Assembly (NCBI RefSeq): GCF_001577525.1
Contig: NZ_CP013015.1
Span: forward strand, 2,208,636 to 2,272,635
DNA from: Candidatus Desulfofervidus auxilii
Lineage (GTDB): Bacteria > Desulfobacterota > Desulfofervidia > Desulfofervidales > Desulfofervidaceae
Length of the DNA: 64,000 nucleotides
Reading direction: 5' to 3'
Below the pieces are notes generated by a model. It did no database searches. It was given only the letters and a program-made list of their open reading frames with translations, and had not been told where the DNA came from. This document shows positions 49,522 to 61,394 of this stretch, in pieces (within the stretch, counting starts at the first letter, position 1; each line of letters begins with the position of its first letter). The position numbers and the translations under genes are program-made.

Positions 49522-50418
49522 ATGACCTTTGACTTAAATGCTTATCTAAAAGAAAGAAAACTTTTAGTAGAGGAAGCCTTAGAACATTATCTTCCTCCCC
49601 AAAAAGGGTTTTATAATCCGATTGTAGAGGCCATGAGATATAGTTTGTTTGCAGGTGGGAAGAGGTTGCGTCCTATTTTGTGTTTGGCAGCTACAGAGAT
49701 AGTAGGAGGTAAAAAAGAAACAGCTTTACCTGTGGCTTGTGCCTTAGAGATGATTCATACTTATTCTTTAATTCATGATGACTTGCCTGCTATGGATAAT
49801 GACGACTTCCGCCGGGGTAAACCTACCAATCACAGGGTATTTGGTGAAGCTATGGCCATTTTAGCTGGGGATGGTCTTTTGACAGAGGCATTTTATCTAT
49901 TGACTTATCCTGATTTATTAGCAAAGATACCCCCTGCCCAATTGGTTTGGATTAGCCATCTTATCGCTCAGGCTGCTGGATTTAGGGGAATGGTAAGCGG
50001 TCAAGTAATGGATTTAGAGGCCACAGGGAAGGAGATAGGTTTGGAGGAGTTAAAGGCTATACATGACCATAAGACAGGAGCCTTGATTCGAGTAGCCGTA
50101 GAGAGTGGAGCTATTATAGGTGGTGGGAATAAAACTGAGGTGGAAGCTTTGAAGGAATACGGCACTCAAATTGGTTTGGCATTTCAAATTGTAGATGATG
50201 TTTTAGATATAGAAGGAAACCCTGAGGATATGGGTAAGAATATAGGAAGCGATGAGCCTCAACAAAAGGCTACTTATCCCAAATTAGTAGGTCTCAATGA
50301 GGCCAAAGAAATGGCTCAAACTTGTATTAAAAGAGGAATTCATGCCTTGAAACCATTTGGTGAAAGGGCAATGCCCTTAAAGGCTTTAGCACAATACATT
50401 ATAGAAAGGAGAGGTTAA
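49522..50418 (+). CDS. ispA: Farnesyl/geranyl diphosphate synthase
   Basis: 298 residues, short-chain trans-prenyl synthase. FAGGKRLRP, the first Asp-rich motif HDDLPAMDNDDFRRGKPTNH (two residues between the key Asp pairs, typical of bacterial FPP synthases), and the second FQIVDDVLD. It makes the precursor of undecaprenol and menaquinone side chains. Followed by dxs. Confidence 0.94.
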   Translation: MTFDLNAYLKERKLLVEEALEHYLPPQKGFYNPIVEAMRYSLFAGGKRLRPILCLAATEIVGGKKETALPVACALEMIHTYSLIHDDLPAMDNDDFRRGKPTNHRVFGEAMAILAGDGLLTEAFYLLTYPDLLAKIPPAQLVWISHLIAQAAGFRGMVSGQVMDLEATGKEIGLEELKAIHDHKTGALIRVAVESGAIIGGGNKTEVEALKEYGTQIGLAFQIVDDVLDIEGNPEDMGKNIGSDEPQQKATYPKLVGLNEAKEMAQTCIKRGIHALKPFGERAMPLKALAQYIIERRG

Positions 50419-50419
50419 A

Positions 50420-52366
50420 TTGGGTATTTTAGATAAAGTTCAGACCCCTAAAGATTTGAAATCACTTTCTTTAAATGAATTAGAAACCTTAGCCCAGGAA
50501 ATTCGGGAAACCATTATTCAAACAGTGGCTAAGACTGGAGGGCACTTAGCTCCAAGTTTAGGGACAGTGGAGCTTACTTTAGCCCTCCATTATGTGTTTG
50601 ATACTCCTAGAGACAAGATTATATGGGATGTAGGTCATCAAACATATGCCCATAAACTCGTCACAGGCCGTAAGCACTTATTTTCTACTTTGCGAGAATA
50701 TAGGGGATTAAGTGGTTTCCCTCATCGAGGCGAAAGTGTTTATGATAGTTTTGGCACAGGTCACGCTAGTACTTCTATTTCTGCTGCTTTAGGTATGGCT
50801 ATTAGCCGGGATTTAAAAGGAGAAAAGCATAAAGTTATTGCGGTAATAGGTGACGGTGCTATGACTGGGGGATTGGCTTTTGAGGCCTTAAACCATGCAG
50901 GAGAGTTAGATAAAGATTTAATTGTAGTCTTGAATGATAATAAAATGTCTATTTCTCATAATGTGGGAGCCCTTTCTCACTTTTTGAGTCGTAAATTTAC
51001 CAGTCGTGCTTTTAGACAATTTAAAAAAGGAGTGGAGCGTTTTCTTTCTTCCTTACCAGCAGGTGAGAACTTAGTTCAGTTAGCTAAAAGGAGTGAGGAT
51101 TCTTTTATGAGTTTATTTACCCCAGGGATGCTTTTTCTTTCTTTACATTTTGATTACCTGGGACCTATTAATGGGCACAATCTTAACAAATTGATTAAGG
51201 CCTTTGAACATATCAAAGAGATGGAAGGTCCTATCTTGGTTCATGTGTTGACTACCAAGGGCAAGGGCTATGAACCTGCTGAGAAAGATCCCACTAATTA
51301 TCACGGAGTAGGCAAGTTGTATCTTAGGGAAAATTCAGGTAAGGTTAATTATTTTTCCACTGAAAAGGGTATAACTTATACCCAGGTTTTTGCTGAGACT
51401 TTGGTAGAATTAGCCAATAAAGATAAGCGAATTGTGGGTATCACTGCAGCCATGCCAGAAGGTACGGGATTGGCCCTCTTACAGAAACACTTTCCAGAAA
51501 GGTTTTTTGATGTGGGGATTGCTGAAGAACATGCGGTGACCTTAGCTGCAGGTATGGCTACGCAAGGATTAAGGCCAGTGGTGGCTGTTTATTCTACTTT
51601 TTTACAACGCGCCTATGATCAAATTATTCATGATGTCTGTTTACAAAGATTGCCTGTAGTATTTGCCATAGACAGAGGTGGCATTGTAGGTGAAGATGGC
51701 CCTACCCATCATGGTGTATTTGATTTATCTTTTTTGCGTGTTATTCCCCACTTAGTTCTTATGTCTCCCAAAGATGAAAATGAATTACGGCATATGTTAA
51801 AAACTGCCTTAGAGTATGAAGGGCCTATTGCTTTGCGATACCCACGGGGAAAGGCCATGGGAGTATCCTTAGAGGAGTCTTTAAAAACGCTGCCTATTGG
51901 TGAGAGCGAAATATTGATACAAGGGGAAGATGTCCTTATTCTGGCCATTGGTCATACTGTTATGCCTGCTTTACAAGCTATTGAGCAATTACAAGAAGAA
52001 GGTTTTTATCCTGCTTTAGTAAATGCTCGATTTGTCAAACCTTTAGATAAAACTTTATTAAGGGAAAAAGCACCAGAATTTAGGGCAATAGTTACCATCG
52101 AAGAAAATGTTCTTATGGGAGGATTTGGGAGTGCGGTAATGGAACTTTTGAGAGATTTAAATATAAATATCCCTGTGTATAGAGTGGGATTACCAGATCA
52201 GTTTATTGAACATGGAGGACAGAATATCTTAAGGGGAAAATATGGTTTGGATAAGGAAGGTATTTATGAACATGTTAAAAAGGTTTTTTTAAAATATGTC
52301 TCCAAAAGAAAGATTAGACAAATTACTTTTAGAAAAAGGCCTGGTGCGCAGTCGCGAACGGGCTAA
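50420..52366 (+). CDS. dxs: 1-deoxy-D-xylulose-5-phosphate synthase
   Basis: Thiamine-diphosphate enzyme, first step of the MEP isoprenoid pathway. 648 residues: VGHQTYAHKLVTGR, the ThDP motif GDGAMTGGLAFEALN...NDNKMSIS, the transketolase-type FFDVGIAEEHAV, and DRGGIVGEDGPTHHG. The start is TTG at 50420 with GGAGAGG upstream, 1 bp after the ispA stop. The last 24 codons (after FLKYVSK) are basic and lie within tlyA, an overlap of 71 bp. Confidence 0.96.
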   Translation: MGILDKVQTPKDLKSLSLNELETLAQEIRETIIQTVAKTGGHLAPSLGTVELTLALHYVFDTPRDKIIWDVGHQTYAHKLVTGRKHLFSTLREYRGLSGFPHRGESVYDSFGTGHASTSISAALGMAISRDLKGEKHKVIAVIGDGAMTGGLAFEALNHAGELDKDLIVVLNDNKMSISHNVGALSHFLSRKFTSRAFRQFKKGVERFLSSLPAGENLVQLAKRSEDSFMSLFTPGMLFLSLHFDYLGPINGHNLNKLIKAFEHIKEMEGPILVHVLTTKGKGYEPAEKDPTNYHGVGKLYLRENSGKVNYFSTEKGITYTQVFAETLVELANKDKRIVGITAAMPEGTGLALLQKHFPERFFDVGIAEEHAVTLAAGMATQGLRPVVAVYSTFLQRAYDQIIHDVCLQRLPVVFAIDRGGIVGEDGPTHHGVFDLSFLRVIPHLVLMSPKDENELRHMLKTALEYEGPIALRYPRGKAMGVSLEESLKTLPIGESEILIQGEDVLILAIGHTVMPALQAIEQLQEEGFYPALVNARFVKPLDKTLLREKAPEFRAIVTIEENVLMGGFGSAVMELLRDLNINIPVYRVGLPDQFIEHGGQNILRGKYGLDKEGIYEHVKKVFLKYVSKRKIRQITFRKRPGAQSRTG

Positions 52367-53036
52367 GGCCCTTATTTTAAGGGGTCAAGTATGGGTAAAT
52401 GGAAAAAGGATAGACAAAGCAGGCACTCAAGTAAATATATCTTCAACCATAGAGCTTAAGTCTTGTGACCATCCCTATGTCAGCCGGGGAGGTCTTAAAT
52501 TAGAGGCTGCCTTACATCAATTTAATATTAATGTAAAAGATAAGGTTGCCATGGACGTGGGTGCTTCTACAGGCGGTTTTACTGACTGTTTACTTAAACA
52601 CGGAGCAAAAAGGGTTTATGCTATTGATGTAGGTTATGGTCTTTTAGATTGGCAATTACGTCAGGATGAGCGGGTGGTGGTGATTGAGCGACAAAATATT
52701 CGGTACCTGTCTGCAGAGCGGATTCCAGAAAAAATAGATATAGTTACCATTGATGTATCATTTATTTCATTAAAAAAAGTGATTCCTAAAGTAAAGGAAT
52801 TTTTGAAAGAAGATGGGAAAATAATTGCCCTTATCAAACCCCAATTTGAAGTAGGTAAAGGTGAAGTGGGTAAGGGAGGCATTGTGCGCGAAGATTTTAA
52901 GAGACAAAGGGTTATAAATGAAATTAAAAGCCTTTGTCAAACACTAGGTTTTGAAGTAAAAGGAGTCATTCCTTCTCCCATTCTGGGAGCAAAGGGGAAT
53001 CAAGAGTATCTATTGTATGCAGAAATAAGTGAATAA
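52296..53036 (+). CDS. tlyA: TlyA-family rRNA methyltransferase / hemolysin-like protein
   Basis: 246 residues: an N-terminal S4 RNA-binding domain (ERLDKLLLEKGLVRSRERA), VSRGGLKLEAAL, then an FtsJ-like methyltransferase (VAMDVGASTGGFTDCLLKHG, YAIDVGYGLLDW, IALIKPQFEVGK). TlyA of mycobacteria 2'-O-methylates rRNA. Grouping with ispA and dxs is common. Confidence 0.93.
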   Translation: MSPKERLDKLLLEKGLVRSRERAKALILRGQVWVNGKRIDKAGTQVNISSTIELKSCDHPYVSRGGLKLEAALHQFNINVKDKVAMDVGASTGGFTDCLLKHGAKRVYAIDVGYGLLDWQLRQDERVVVIERQNIRYLSAERIPEKIDIVTIDVSFISLKKVIPKVKEFLKEDGKIIALIKPQFEVGKGEVGKGGIVREDFKRQRVINEIKSLCQTLGFEVKGVIPSPILGAKGNQEYLLYAEISE

Positions 53037-53048
53037 AAGGAGACCAAT

Positions 53049-53531
53049 ATGCGTAAAGATAGACTTATTCAAGAAAGAATTCATGACCCTTATTATGAAG
53101 AAAAGAAGTATCCAGATGGTGTTGTCTGTCCTGGTTGTGGAGCAGTTTATGAAGATGGTCGTTGGATGTGGCCAACCGAAGCAGAAAAAATAATTAGTCC
53201 AGAGGCTGAGGAATATCTTTGTCCTGCCTGTCGGCGCATAAGAGATAAATACCCAGCAGGAGTCGTGACTCTTTCTGGAGGTTACTTAAAAGCACATAAA
53301 GAAGAAATTTTAAACTTAGTAAATAATGTTATTGAAGAAGAGCAAGAGAGGTCTCCTTTAAAAAGGTTGATCAACATGGAGGAGGCAGATGAGAAGTTGG
53401 TGTTAAACTTTACAGATGACCATTTGGCCCGAAGAGTAGGGGAGGCCGTAGGCCGTGCCCATAAAGGTGATTTAGAGGTGAAATACCTTGATGAAGCCAA
53501 GTTTGTGGATGTTTCTTGGCACAGGGATTAG
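53049..53531 (+). CDS. Zinc-ribbon protein, BCAM0308/NMD3-like
   Basis: 160 residues. An N-terminal zinc ribbon with two CxxC pairs (VVCPGCGAVYEDGRWMWP and YLCPACRRI), then an alpha/beta part ending LEVKYLDEAKFVDVSWHRD. The pattern matches a small family often annotated as BCAM0308 or NMD3-related, of unknown function. AAAAGGAG precedes the ATG. Last gene of the xseA-started run, facing the convergent transglutaminase gene. Confidence 0.78.
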   Translation: MRKDRLIQERIHDPYYEEKKYPDGVVCPGCGAVYEDGRWMWPTEAEKIISPEAEEYLCPACRRIRDKYPAGVVTLSGGYLKAHKEEILNLVNNVIEEEQERSPLKRLINMEEADEKLVLNFTDDHLARRVGEAVGRAHKGDLEVKYLDEAKFVDVSWHRD

Positions 53532-53589
53532 AATTTTTCCCTTATTAATGGTATTATAAGTCACCTTTAAAATTCTGGGGAAAGTCCTG

Positions 53590-55545
53590 TTAACTATAAG
53601 GTTTTTTAATGGATTTTTGTTTGATGAGATGGATTCTTATTTGTTTTAATAATTCCTTTAGATGCCTTGTTTTTGTCTTATCCTTAATTAACCTTCCATA
53701 CCGCATGGGATACCATATTTCTACAAACCTTCTTACCATATAAGAAAGTTCAGGGTCTTTCTTATTTATCATATCTACAATCTCAAGTCCCCCTTGATTG
53801 GGAGAAATGCTATAACCGTAATTTCTCAAAAGCTCACATAAGCAAAGAAAGGGATGGGATTTATGCTGTTTAAATAGGAAGTAAATCAGAAACCCCATCC
53901 ATCCCAAACACACAGCACTAAAAAACACCCATTTATACCTCAGCCATTCAAAATCAGGTTTTTTTACTTGCCAATAATTTTTATTCTTAGAAGGGCTAAA
54001 GTAATGCTTTAAACGGTAAAAAAGTTGCTTTTGTTTAGCAAAATCATAATTGATTACATAGGCATACCAGCGAAGACGGAGATAGTCCAGCCATTTCCAG
54101 AAAAAAGAAAAATAAGTTGTTTTTTTGATTTCTAAGGTAGGGAGTATGGGGTCAATGGTCTCCCAATTTTTCCCATTCCAGTATTCTACCCAAGCATGGG
54201 CATCTTTCTGTCTAACTAAATAATAATTACCTGTGGTATTCCAGGTGCCTCCGTAATAACCACCAACAAAACGGGCAGGAATACCCGCACTTCTTAAAAG
54301 CAATGTAAGGGCAGAAGCAAAGTGCTCACACCAGCCTTTGTGAGTTTTAAATAAAAACATTAGGACTGGTTCTCCTTCTATTTTTGGTATTTGAAACCGA
54401 GATTCAAAGGGAGGTTTTTGTAAAAAATTGACTAGTTTTTTGACAATAACCGGTGGAGGGTCTTTTTTATCTACCAGATGCTGAAGGAGTTTATCCAAAG
54501 GTCCTTTTAAATTTGGGGGCATTTGTAAATATAACAGTTTTTCCTGAGCACTAAGATGGGCTACAGGAAAAATAGGGCAGGATGAAGCTTGGTATTCTAT
54601 TCGTTGAAAAATAGGCCTGTTTAAAACAAAGGTTAAATTAGGTAAAGAGGGAACGGAAAATGTCCTAGGGGCAGTTATATTTATGGCAAAGGGGTAATTT
54701 AGGGCAAAAAGGGTTTTTCCTGCATAAGGTTCAAGAAAAATGATTTGGTGATAAATATTTGACTCAGGACAAGAAGGTTTTATTTTTTGAGGTTTTAACT
54801 TTATTCGCCAGCGGCCATTTTGGTAAGTATCATAGACCATTCCTCGCCAATAGGGAGGAGACTTTAAAGGACCGGACATAATAGCCCTGAAGGCTACGCT
54901 ATTATCGGTCCTGATTTCCTGAATGCCATTGAGGTCTATATCTTCGGTAAATCCGGTTTTTGCCTTATGACTGAGGCCAAATCCTAAAAAGAATGTATAG
55001 GGAGACCTAGGTAGGAATGCAAAAAACAACACTGCTACTAATACTGCCGTAACACTCAAACAGGAGGCAAAATAAAATAAGGGCCTTTGAAGAATAGCTG
55101 GTTCTGTAACTTGTTGAGCAGTTAAAAAACAAATTCCAATTAGGGTGATCCAAAAAAACAAGATAAGAATAAACCCAAAACTTAAATTGAAATTGGAAAA
55201 GGTAGCGGCAGAGAACAAAAATAGGTTTAAGGTATAAACCTGCCAAAGGTCCCGTGGTTTTAAGGGACTTAAAAACTTTATTAAAATAAGAATAAAAAGC
55301 ACATAGAGAAAAAGCATAAAAATATCAGTATGAGGAAGGGAAAAAGAAAGCAAAATAAGAGCTATAGCCAAAAAATTAAGAAATAAATTGGAGGGATATA
55401 TTCTCCATTGCAAATGGTTTAAAATAGTTATAAAAAATATTAAGCAAATTCCTTGAAACCAAAGAGGAAGTTCTTCCTTAAGGACCAAAATGGCCAACAA
55501 AAATCCCATATAAGCAGAAAAGATAGGTATGTGTTTAGCCTTCAT
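53590..55545 (-). CDS. Transglutaminase-like membrane protein (TgpA type, DUF3488)
   Basis: 651 residues. Six or so N-terminal membrane helices (about 1-190), a periplasmic region with the transglutaminase core: Cys in KTHKGWCEHFASALTLLLR (about 405), ARFVGGYYGG, His in DAHAWVEYWNGKNW, Asp in ETIDPI, then a helix near 540-560 and a C-terminal cytoplasmic domain. The Cys-His-Asp triad appears complete. In Pseudomonas TgpA is essential; the exact role is unclear. Last gene of the moxR operon. Confidence 0.9.
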   Translation of the reverse strand: MKAKHIPIFSAYMGFLLAILVLKEELPLWFQGICLIFFITILNHLQWRIYPSNLFLNFLAIALILLSFSLPHTDIFMLFLYVLFILILIKFLSPLKPRDLWQVYTLNLFLFSAATFSNFNLSFGFILILFFWITLIGICFLTAQQVTEPAILQRPLFYFASCLSVTAVLVAVLFFAFLPRSPYTFFLGFGLSHKAKTGFTEDIDLNGIQEIRTDNSVAFRAIMSGPLKSPPYWRGMVYDTYQNGRWRIKLKPQKIKPSCPESNIYHQIIFLEPYAGKTLFALNYPFAINITAPRTFSVPSLPNLTFVLNRPIFQRIEYQASSCPIFPVAHLSAQEKLLYLQMPPNLKGPLDKLLQHLVDKKDPPPVIVKKLVNFLQKPPFESRFQIPKIEGEPVLMFLFKTHKGWCEHFASALTLLLRSAGIPARFVGGYYGGTWNTTGNYYLVRQKDAHAWVEYWNGKNWETIDPILPTLEIKKTTYFSFFWKWLDYLRLRWYAYVINYDFAKQKQLFYRLKHYFSPSKNKNYWQVKKPDFEWLRYKWVFFSAVCLGWMGFLIYFLFKQHKSHPFLCLCELLRNYGYSISPNQGGLEIVDMINKKDPELSYMVRRFVEIWYPMRYGRLIKDKTKTRHLKELLKQIRIHLIKQKSIKKPYS

Positions 55546-56407
55546 AGAGTGCTAGAGTCTTTAAAATATTCTTGCGTTGTTGTAGCCCTCTTTTAGGAGG
55601 TAAATATAGGGAATCGGTTTTCAATCCTACTGCGTAGCCTGCCTTAAACAAAGTATTTGTCAAATAAGTAAGTCGGCTGAGATGGAGTTCTATATCTTCA
55701 ATGCCTGAAGGAATAGAAAGAATGACGTCTTTAATTCCCCCTCCCTCATATTCTTTAATAACCAATTTATTTAGCCTAGCTGTAGCTAACCAATGGACAT
55801 GCCGTAAATCATCCCCACTAACCCACTCTCGTAAACTTCTAAACTCCTCTCTGCCTCTTCGTCTTCCTTGCTCTCGTTCTCCTTGGTGGAAAATAGCTGA
55901 AGGCAAAGGGCAAGATAGAGGTTTGGGATAAATTAGAAAGGTTTGGTCTTTAAAATATTTAAAACCCCGGGAGAAAAAATATAGAGGAAAGTAAGAAAAT
56001 ATGGTCATTTCTGGTAATTTTTGCCAGCCCCTTTTAGGGAAACTCACCCAGAGATACACAGACATTGTTTTTTTAGGAGGAAGATAAGGTAGCCAAGTAG
56101 TTCCCAAGGGAGTGTTAATACCCAAAAGAAAGCTTGGTATACATGGTTTTTTATTCTTTACCCAGATGGTCAGGAGGGCTTGTTTGGAGACATAAGTTTC
56201 TTCTGGAACTTCTATTTTGAAGTCCAAACCAACTAAATTTAAGAAAGAACTTAGTCCAGATAAGGCCATTAAAGACAACATAAGGGCAGCAATTAAATAA
56301 ATTAAATTATTTCCTGTGTTTACTGCTGCTATCCCAAGCATAATGGTCAAGGCCACGAAAAAAATACCAGGCTTTGTGATCTTCACCTGAAAGCGACTTT
56401 TTCTCAT
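55535..56407 (-). CDS. DUF58 (von Willebrand-like) protein
   Basis: 290 residues. Two membrane helices near 13-55, then the DUF58 domain with the marker EFRSLREWVSGDDLRHVHWLATARLNKL (about 185-212) and KEYEGGGIKDVILSI. This protein almost always accompanies MoxR ATPases and TgpA, as here, with overlaps on both sides. Confidence 0.93.
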   Translation of the reverse strand: MRKSRFQVKITKPGIFFVALTIMLGIAAVNTGNNLIYLIAALMLSLMALSGLSSFLNLVGLDFKIEVPEETYVSKQALLTIWVKNKKPCIPSFLLGINTPLGTTWLPYLPPKKTMSVYLWVSFPKRGWQKLPEMTIFSYFPLYFFSRGFKYFKDQTFLIYPKPLSCPLPSAIFHQGEREQGRRRGREEFRSLREWVSGDDLRHVHWLATARLNKLVIKEYEGGGIKDVILSIPSGIEDIELHLSRLTYLTNTLFKAGYAVGLKTDSLYLPPKRGLQQRKNILKTLALYEG

Positions 56408-57327
56408 ACAGGTAAGGATACACTATTTAAAATTTCTTTAAGTAACACAATTCTAGCAGAAAAAGATAATTCTTCTTTGGGGACTAAGCGATGAAAGGCA
56501 ATGGGTAAAAATGTCCACTTTATGTCTTCAGGAATGACATAGTCTCTTCCTTCAATAAAGGCATAGGCCTTGGCTGCATTTACCCAAGCAAGGGCAGCCC
56601 TAGGTGATAGTCCGTATCGTAAGGCCTTTTCTTGTCGGCTACAGGTCACAATTTTTGAGATAAATTGTAATAAATCCTTATGAATATGGACTTTTTCCAC
56701 TTGATTTTGCAACTGTAAAATAGTTTCTGAATGAAGAACTGGGGTTAGGTTTCTAGCCTCTTTGTGAAAAGCACCATGTTTCAAAATAAGCATTTCTTTT
56801 TCTGGAGGAGGATAGCCCAAGTCTAATCGCATAAAAAAACGGTCTAACTGGGATTCTGGTAAGGGAAATGTGCCATAAAGTTCTAAAGGATTTTGGGTAG
56901 CTATGACAAAAAAAGGTGCAGGCAATGGTCGCACTACTCCCTCAATACTCACTTGTCTTTCTTCCATCACTTCTAAAAGGGCACTCTGGGCCTTGGGAGT
57001 AGCCCGGTTTATTTCATCCACCAGAATTACTTGATGAAAAATAGGACCAGGCCGAAAGAAAAAACGACCTTCTTTAGGGTGATAAACTAATCCTCCTAGG
57101 ATGTCTGCTGGCAATAAGTCGCTAGTAAACTGAATCCGGGCGAAAGAGCAACCTAGTACTCTAGCCAAAGCAATGGCAAGGGTGGTCTTTCCTGTTCCGG
57201 GTAAATCTTCTAACAATAGATGCCCTCTAGCCAAAATACAAGTAAATGCCAATTTTACCTGTTTTTCTTTACCAACAATCACTTGATTAACTAACTTCAG
57301 GGCTTTTTGTATCAAATCCATTCTCAA
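56404..57327 (-). CDS. MoxR-family AAA+ ATPase
   Basis: 307 residues: Walker A LEDLPGTGKTTLAIALAR, Walker B ILVDEINRATPKAQSALLEVMEE, sensor 1 FVIATQNP, and the Arg finger region LPESQLDRFFMRL. MoxR ATPases act as chaperones for metal insertion or assembly of protein complexes. First gene of the operon. Confidence 0.95.
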   Translation of the reverse strand: MRMDLIQKALKLVNQVIVGKEKQVKLAFTCILARGHLLLEDLPGTGKTTLAIALARVLGCSFARIQFTSDLLPADILGGLVYHPKEGRFFFRPGPIFHQVILVDEINRATPKAQSALLEVMEERQVSIEGVVRPLPAPFFVIATQNPLELYGTFPLPESQLDRFFMRLDLGYPPPEKEMLILKHGAFHKEARNLTPVLHSETILQLQNQVEKVHIHKDLLQFISKIVTCSRQEKALRYGLSPRAALAWVNAAKAYAFIEGRDYVIPEDIKWTFLPIAFHRLVPKEELSFSARIVLLKEILNSVSLPV

Positions 57328-57382
57328 TCCCTTTAATTACATTTTCGTTATACCATACTTTTTTATAAAGGGTAACTAGATT

Positions 57383-57476
57383 CCCAAAATCCGCGATTGA
57401 TTTTTTATTTTAACGTCTCCGCTCACAGACAGGTTTGTGGGTTTTTTCTTTTAAAGTTATTACGGATTTTGGAAAA
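57383..57476 (+). repeat. Small terminal-inverted-repeat element (MITE-like), apparently whole
   Basis: About 92 bp with ends CCAAAATCCG (57384-57393) and CGGATTTTGG (57464-57473) in perfect inverted orientation. The interior is A/T-rich with a TCTCCGCTCACAGACAGG segment and encodes nothing. Partial copies are at 30806, 39769, 47854 and 63291. It fills most of the 57328-57521 gap between moxR and the pilC-like gene. Confidence 0.78.
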
Positions 57477-57486
57477 AATTTTTTCT

Positions 57487-57515
57487 TGTCATAATTGAAT
57501 AAAAATGTTAATATT
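57487..57515 (+). promoter_or_regulatory. Predicted promoter of the pilC-like gene
   Basis: TTGTCA (57487-57492), 17 bp, TAATAT (57510-57515). The start codon lies only 6 bp after the -10 box, so the transcript would be leaderless. Confidence 0.5.
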
Positions 57516-57521
57516 AACTTA

Positions 57522-58733
57522 ATGCCTGTTTTTGTTTGGGAAGGGAAAAGATCTGACGGTAAAGTAGTAAGAGGGGAACTGGAAGCTTCTAATATAGGTA
57601 TTGTCAAGTTAAGACTAAAGCGTGAAGATATAGTTCCCACAAAAATTCGTCCTAAGACGAAAGGTTTTAGTGACTATCTAGTTTTCCTCCAGGGAAGGGT
57701 TAAAGAAAAAGAAATTGTATTATTCATTAGGCAGTTTGGAACGATGTTAAATGCAGGTGTTCCAGTAGTGAGGGCCTTGGATGTCCTTGCTGCTCAACAA
57801 AGTAATAAATTATTTAAAAAAATACTTCAAGATATTAAGACAGATGTTGAAGGTGGATCTACTTTGGCTGATGCCTTTTCCAAATATCCTCGCCATTTCG
57901 ATGAACTTTTTGTCAACATGATAGCCGCAGGAGAGACCGGTGGGGTAATTGACCAGGCTTTAGATAGGTTAGGTAATTATAGGGAAAAGGCCCTAGCTTT
58001 GAAGAGAAAGGTAAAAGGAGCTATGGTTTATCCCTTGATTACCCTTGCCGTTGCTCTCACAGTCCTTATAGTTATTCTTATTTATGTCATCCCAGCCTTT
58101 GAAAGCATTTTTTCTGCCTTTGGAGCAGCCCTACCTGCACCTACACAGTTTGTGATTAACCTTAGTAATTGGTTTAGGAAATACATGGGTTATATTTTCC
58201 TGGTAATAATAGGTTTGGGTATTGCTCTTAAATTGTTTAAACGCACAGAAAAAGGCAACTTTATGTTCGATCAGTTACTCTTAAAAATTCCTCTAATAGG
58301 CGTTTTATTGCAAAAAACAGCCATTGCTCGTTTTTCACGCACACTTTCCACTATGTTGCAGAGTGGGGTGCCTATTCTGCAAAGTTTAGATATTGTAGCC
58401 AAAACTTCTGGAAATAAAGTGATAGAGAAAAAATTATTAGAAGTAAAATTAGAAGTAAGTAGAGGCCAGTCTCTAGCAGCACCCATGGCTCAAGCAAAAA
58501 TTTTTCCTCCTTTGGTAGTTCAAATGACGGCCGTAGGGGAAGAAACAGGAGAATTAGAAAACATGTTATCAAAAATAGCTGATTTTTATGAAGCAGAAGT
58601 AGATGCTGCCGTGGAGGCCTTGACTTCCATGTTAGAGCCCATGATGATTGTTTTCTTAGGAGGGCTTATAGGTGGTCTGGTAGTAGCTCTCTATCTCCCA
58701 ATATTCAAACTAGGTGCAGTAGTGGGTGGATAA
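57522..58733 (+). CDS. Type IV pilus / type II secretion inner-membrane protein PilC (GspF family)
   Basis: About 403 residues. Two repeated T2SF domains: LFIRQFGTMLNAGVPVVRAL then AKFSRTLSTML-type repeat as ARFSRTLSTMLQSGVPILQS, with membrane helices near 165-190, 220-240 and 375-400 and the end MLEPMMIVFLGGLIGGLVVA. It anchors the pilus motor. The ATG at 57522 (MPVFVWEG) fits the family start; no ribosome site is visible. Confidence 0.93.
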   Translation: MPVFVWEGKRSDGKVVRGELEASNIGIVKLRLKREDIVPTKIRPKTKGFSDYLVFLQGRVKEKEIVLFIRQFGTMLNAGVPVVRALDVLAAQQSNKLFKKILQDIKTDVEGGSTLADAFSKYPRHFDELFVNMIAAGETGGVIDQALDRLGNYREKALALKRKVKGAMVYPLITLAVALTVLIVILIYVIPAFESIFSAFGAALPAPTQFVINLSNWFRKYMGYIFLVIIGLGIALKLFKRTEKGNFMFDQLLLKIPLIGVLLQKTAIARFSRTLSTMLQSGVPILQSLDIVAKTSGNKVIEKKLLEVKLEVSRGQSLAAPMAQAKIFPPLVVQMTAVGEETGELENMLSKIADFYEAEVDAAVEALTSMLEPMMIVFLGGLIGGLVVALYLPIFKLGAVVGG

Positions 58734-59764
58734 AAGCTGCATTAAGTGCGGAAGATGCCTCGCTGTCTGTCCGGTCTATAAGGCAAGTGGATATGAAAGA
58801 ATTAGCCCTCGAGGTAAGCTAAATCTAATTGACTTTTATCAAAAACACTTACTTTTCCCATCTTTTATCTTTCAAGAAACTATAAGTGCTTGCATTTTAT
58901 GTAAAAGATGTGAAGAAAAATGTATTCTCCACACTCCTATATCAAAAATTATTCACCAAACTAGAGAAAAACTATGGCCCCTACAAAAAAAGCAGTATTA
59001 TCGCTCTTGGGTGGTCAATAAATTTCTAGCTTCTTATCAAAAAAATTTAGGTCTATGGTTACGATTATACACTTTATGCAAACATATCTTCCCCTTACCC
59101 TTTGACCTTGCCTCAAGTCCATTTTTATCCTCTAGGCGTTTTTATCCTTCAAAAAAAGCAAAGGCCAATATAGCCATTTTTTCAGGTTGTGTTACTAACT
59201 TCCTCTATCCCAATTTGGGGGATAAGTTGATAAAATTACTTTCTAAGCTAGGTTACAATATTTTTATTCCTCCTCAACAAACCTGTTGTGGTTTGATGGC
59301 TTATACCTTAGGGGATAAAGAAACGGCCCTGGATTTAGCAAAGAAAAATGTGGAGGCTTTTGGCCATCTATCTATTGATTTTATTATTACTCCTTGTGCT
59401 TCTTGTTATCACCAATTAAAAACATTTTTACCTTACCAAGAAGCGAAAATTAGTGAGAAAGTGATAGAATTGAGTCAATTTTTGCAGGAAAAACCGCTTT
59501 CGTTTCTCCCATTAAATAAAAAAATAACTTGGCACGACCCTTGCCATTTGCGATATCATCATAATATTTGGCAAGGGCCTAGAATTTTACTTAAAAAGGC
59601 AGGATATGAATTTGAAGAATCCAGTCCTGAAGGTATGTGTTGTGGACAAGGAGGTAGTTTTGCCTTGAATTTCCCTGAATTAGCTAAACAAATCTTCAGA
59701 AGAAGAAAAGAAACTATTGAAAAAACTGGGGCAGAACTGGTAATTACATCCTGTATGGGCTGCC

Positions 59765-61383
<1,619 letters not shown>

Positions 61384-61394
61384 TTAAAGGTTTT

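Noticed and set aside
52290..52366. Frameshift at the end of dxs, because of its odd basic tail
   Set aside because: The Dxs fold is complete before the tail and the tlyA frame is intact with a normal S4 domain, so a long overlap is the simpler reading.
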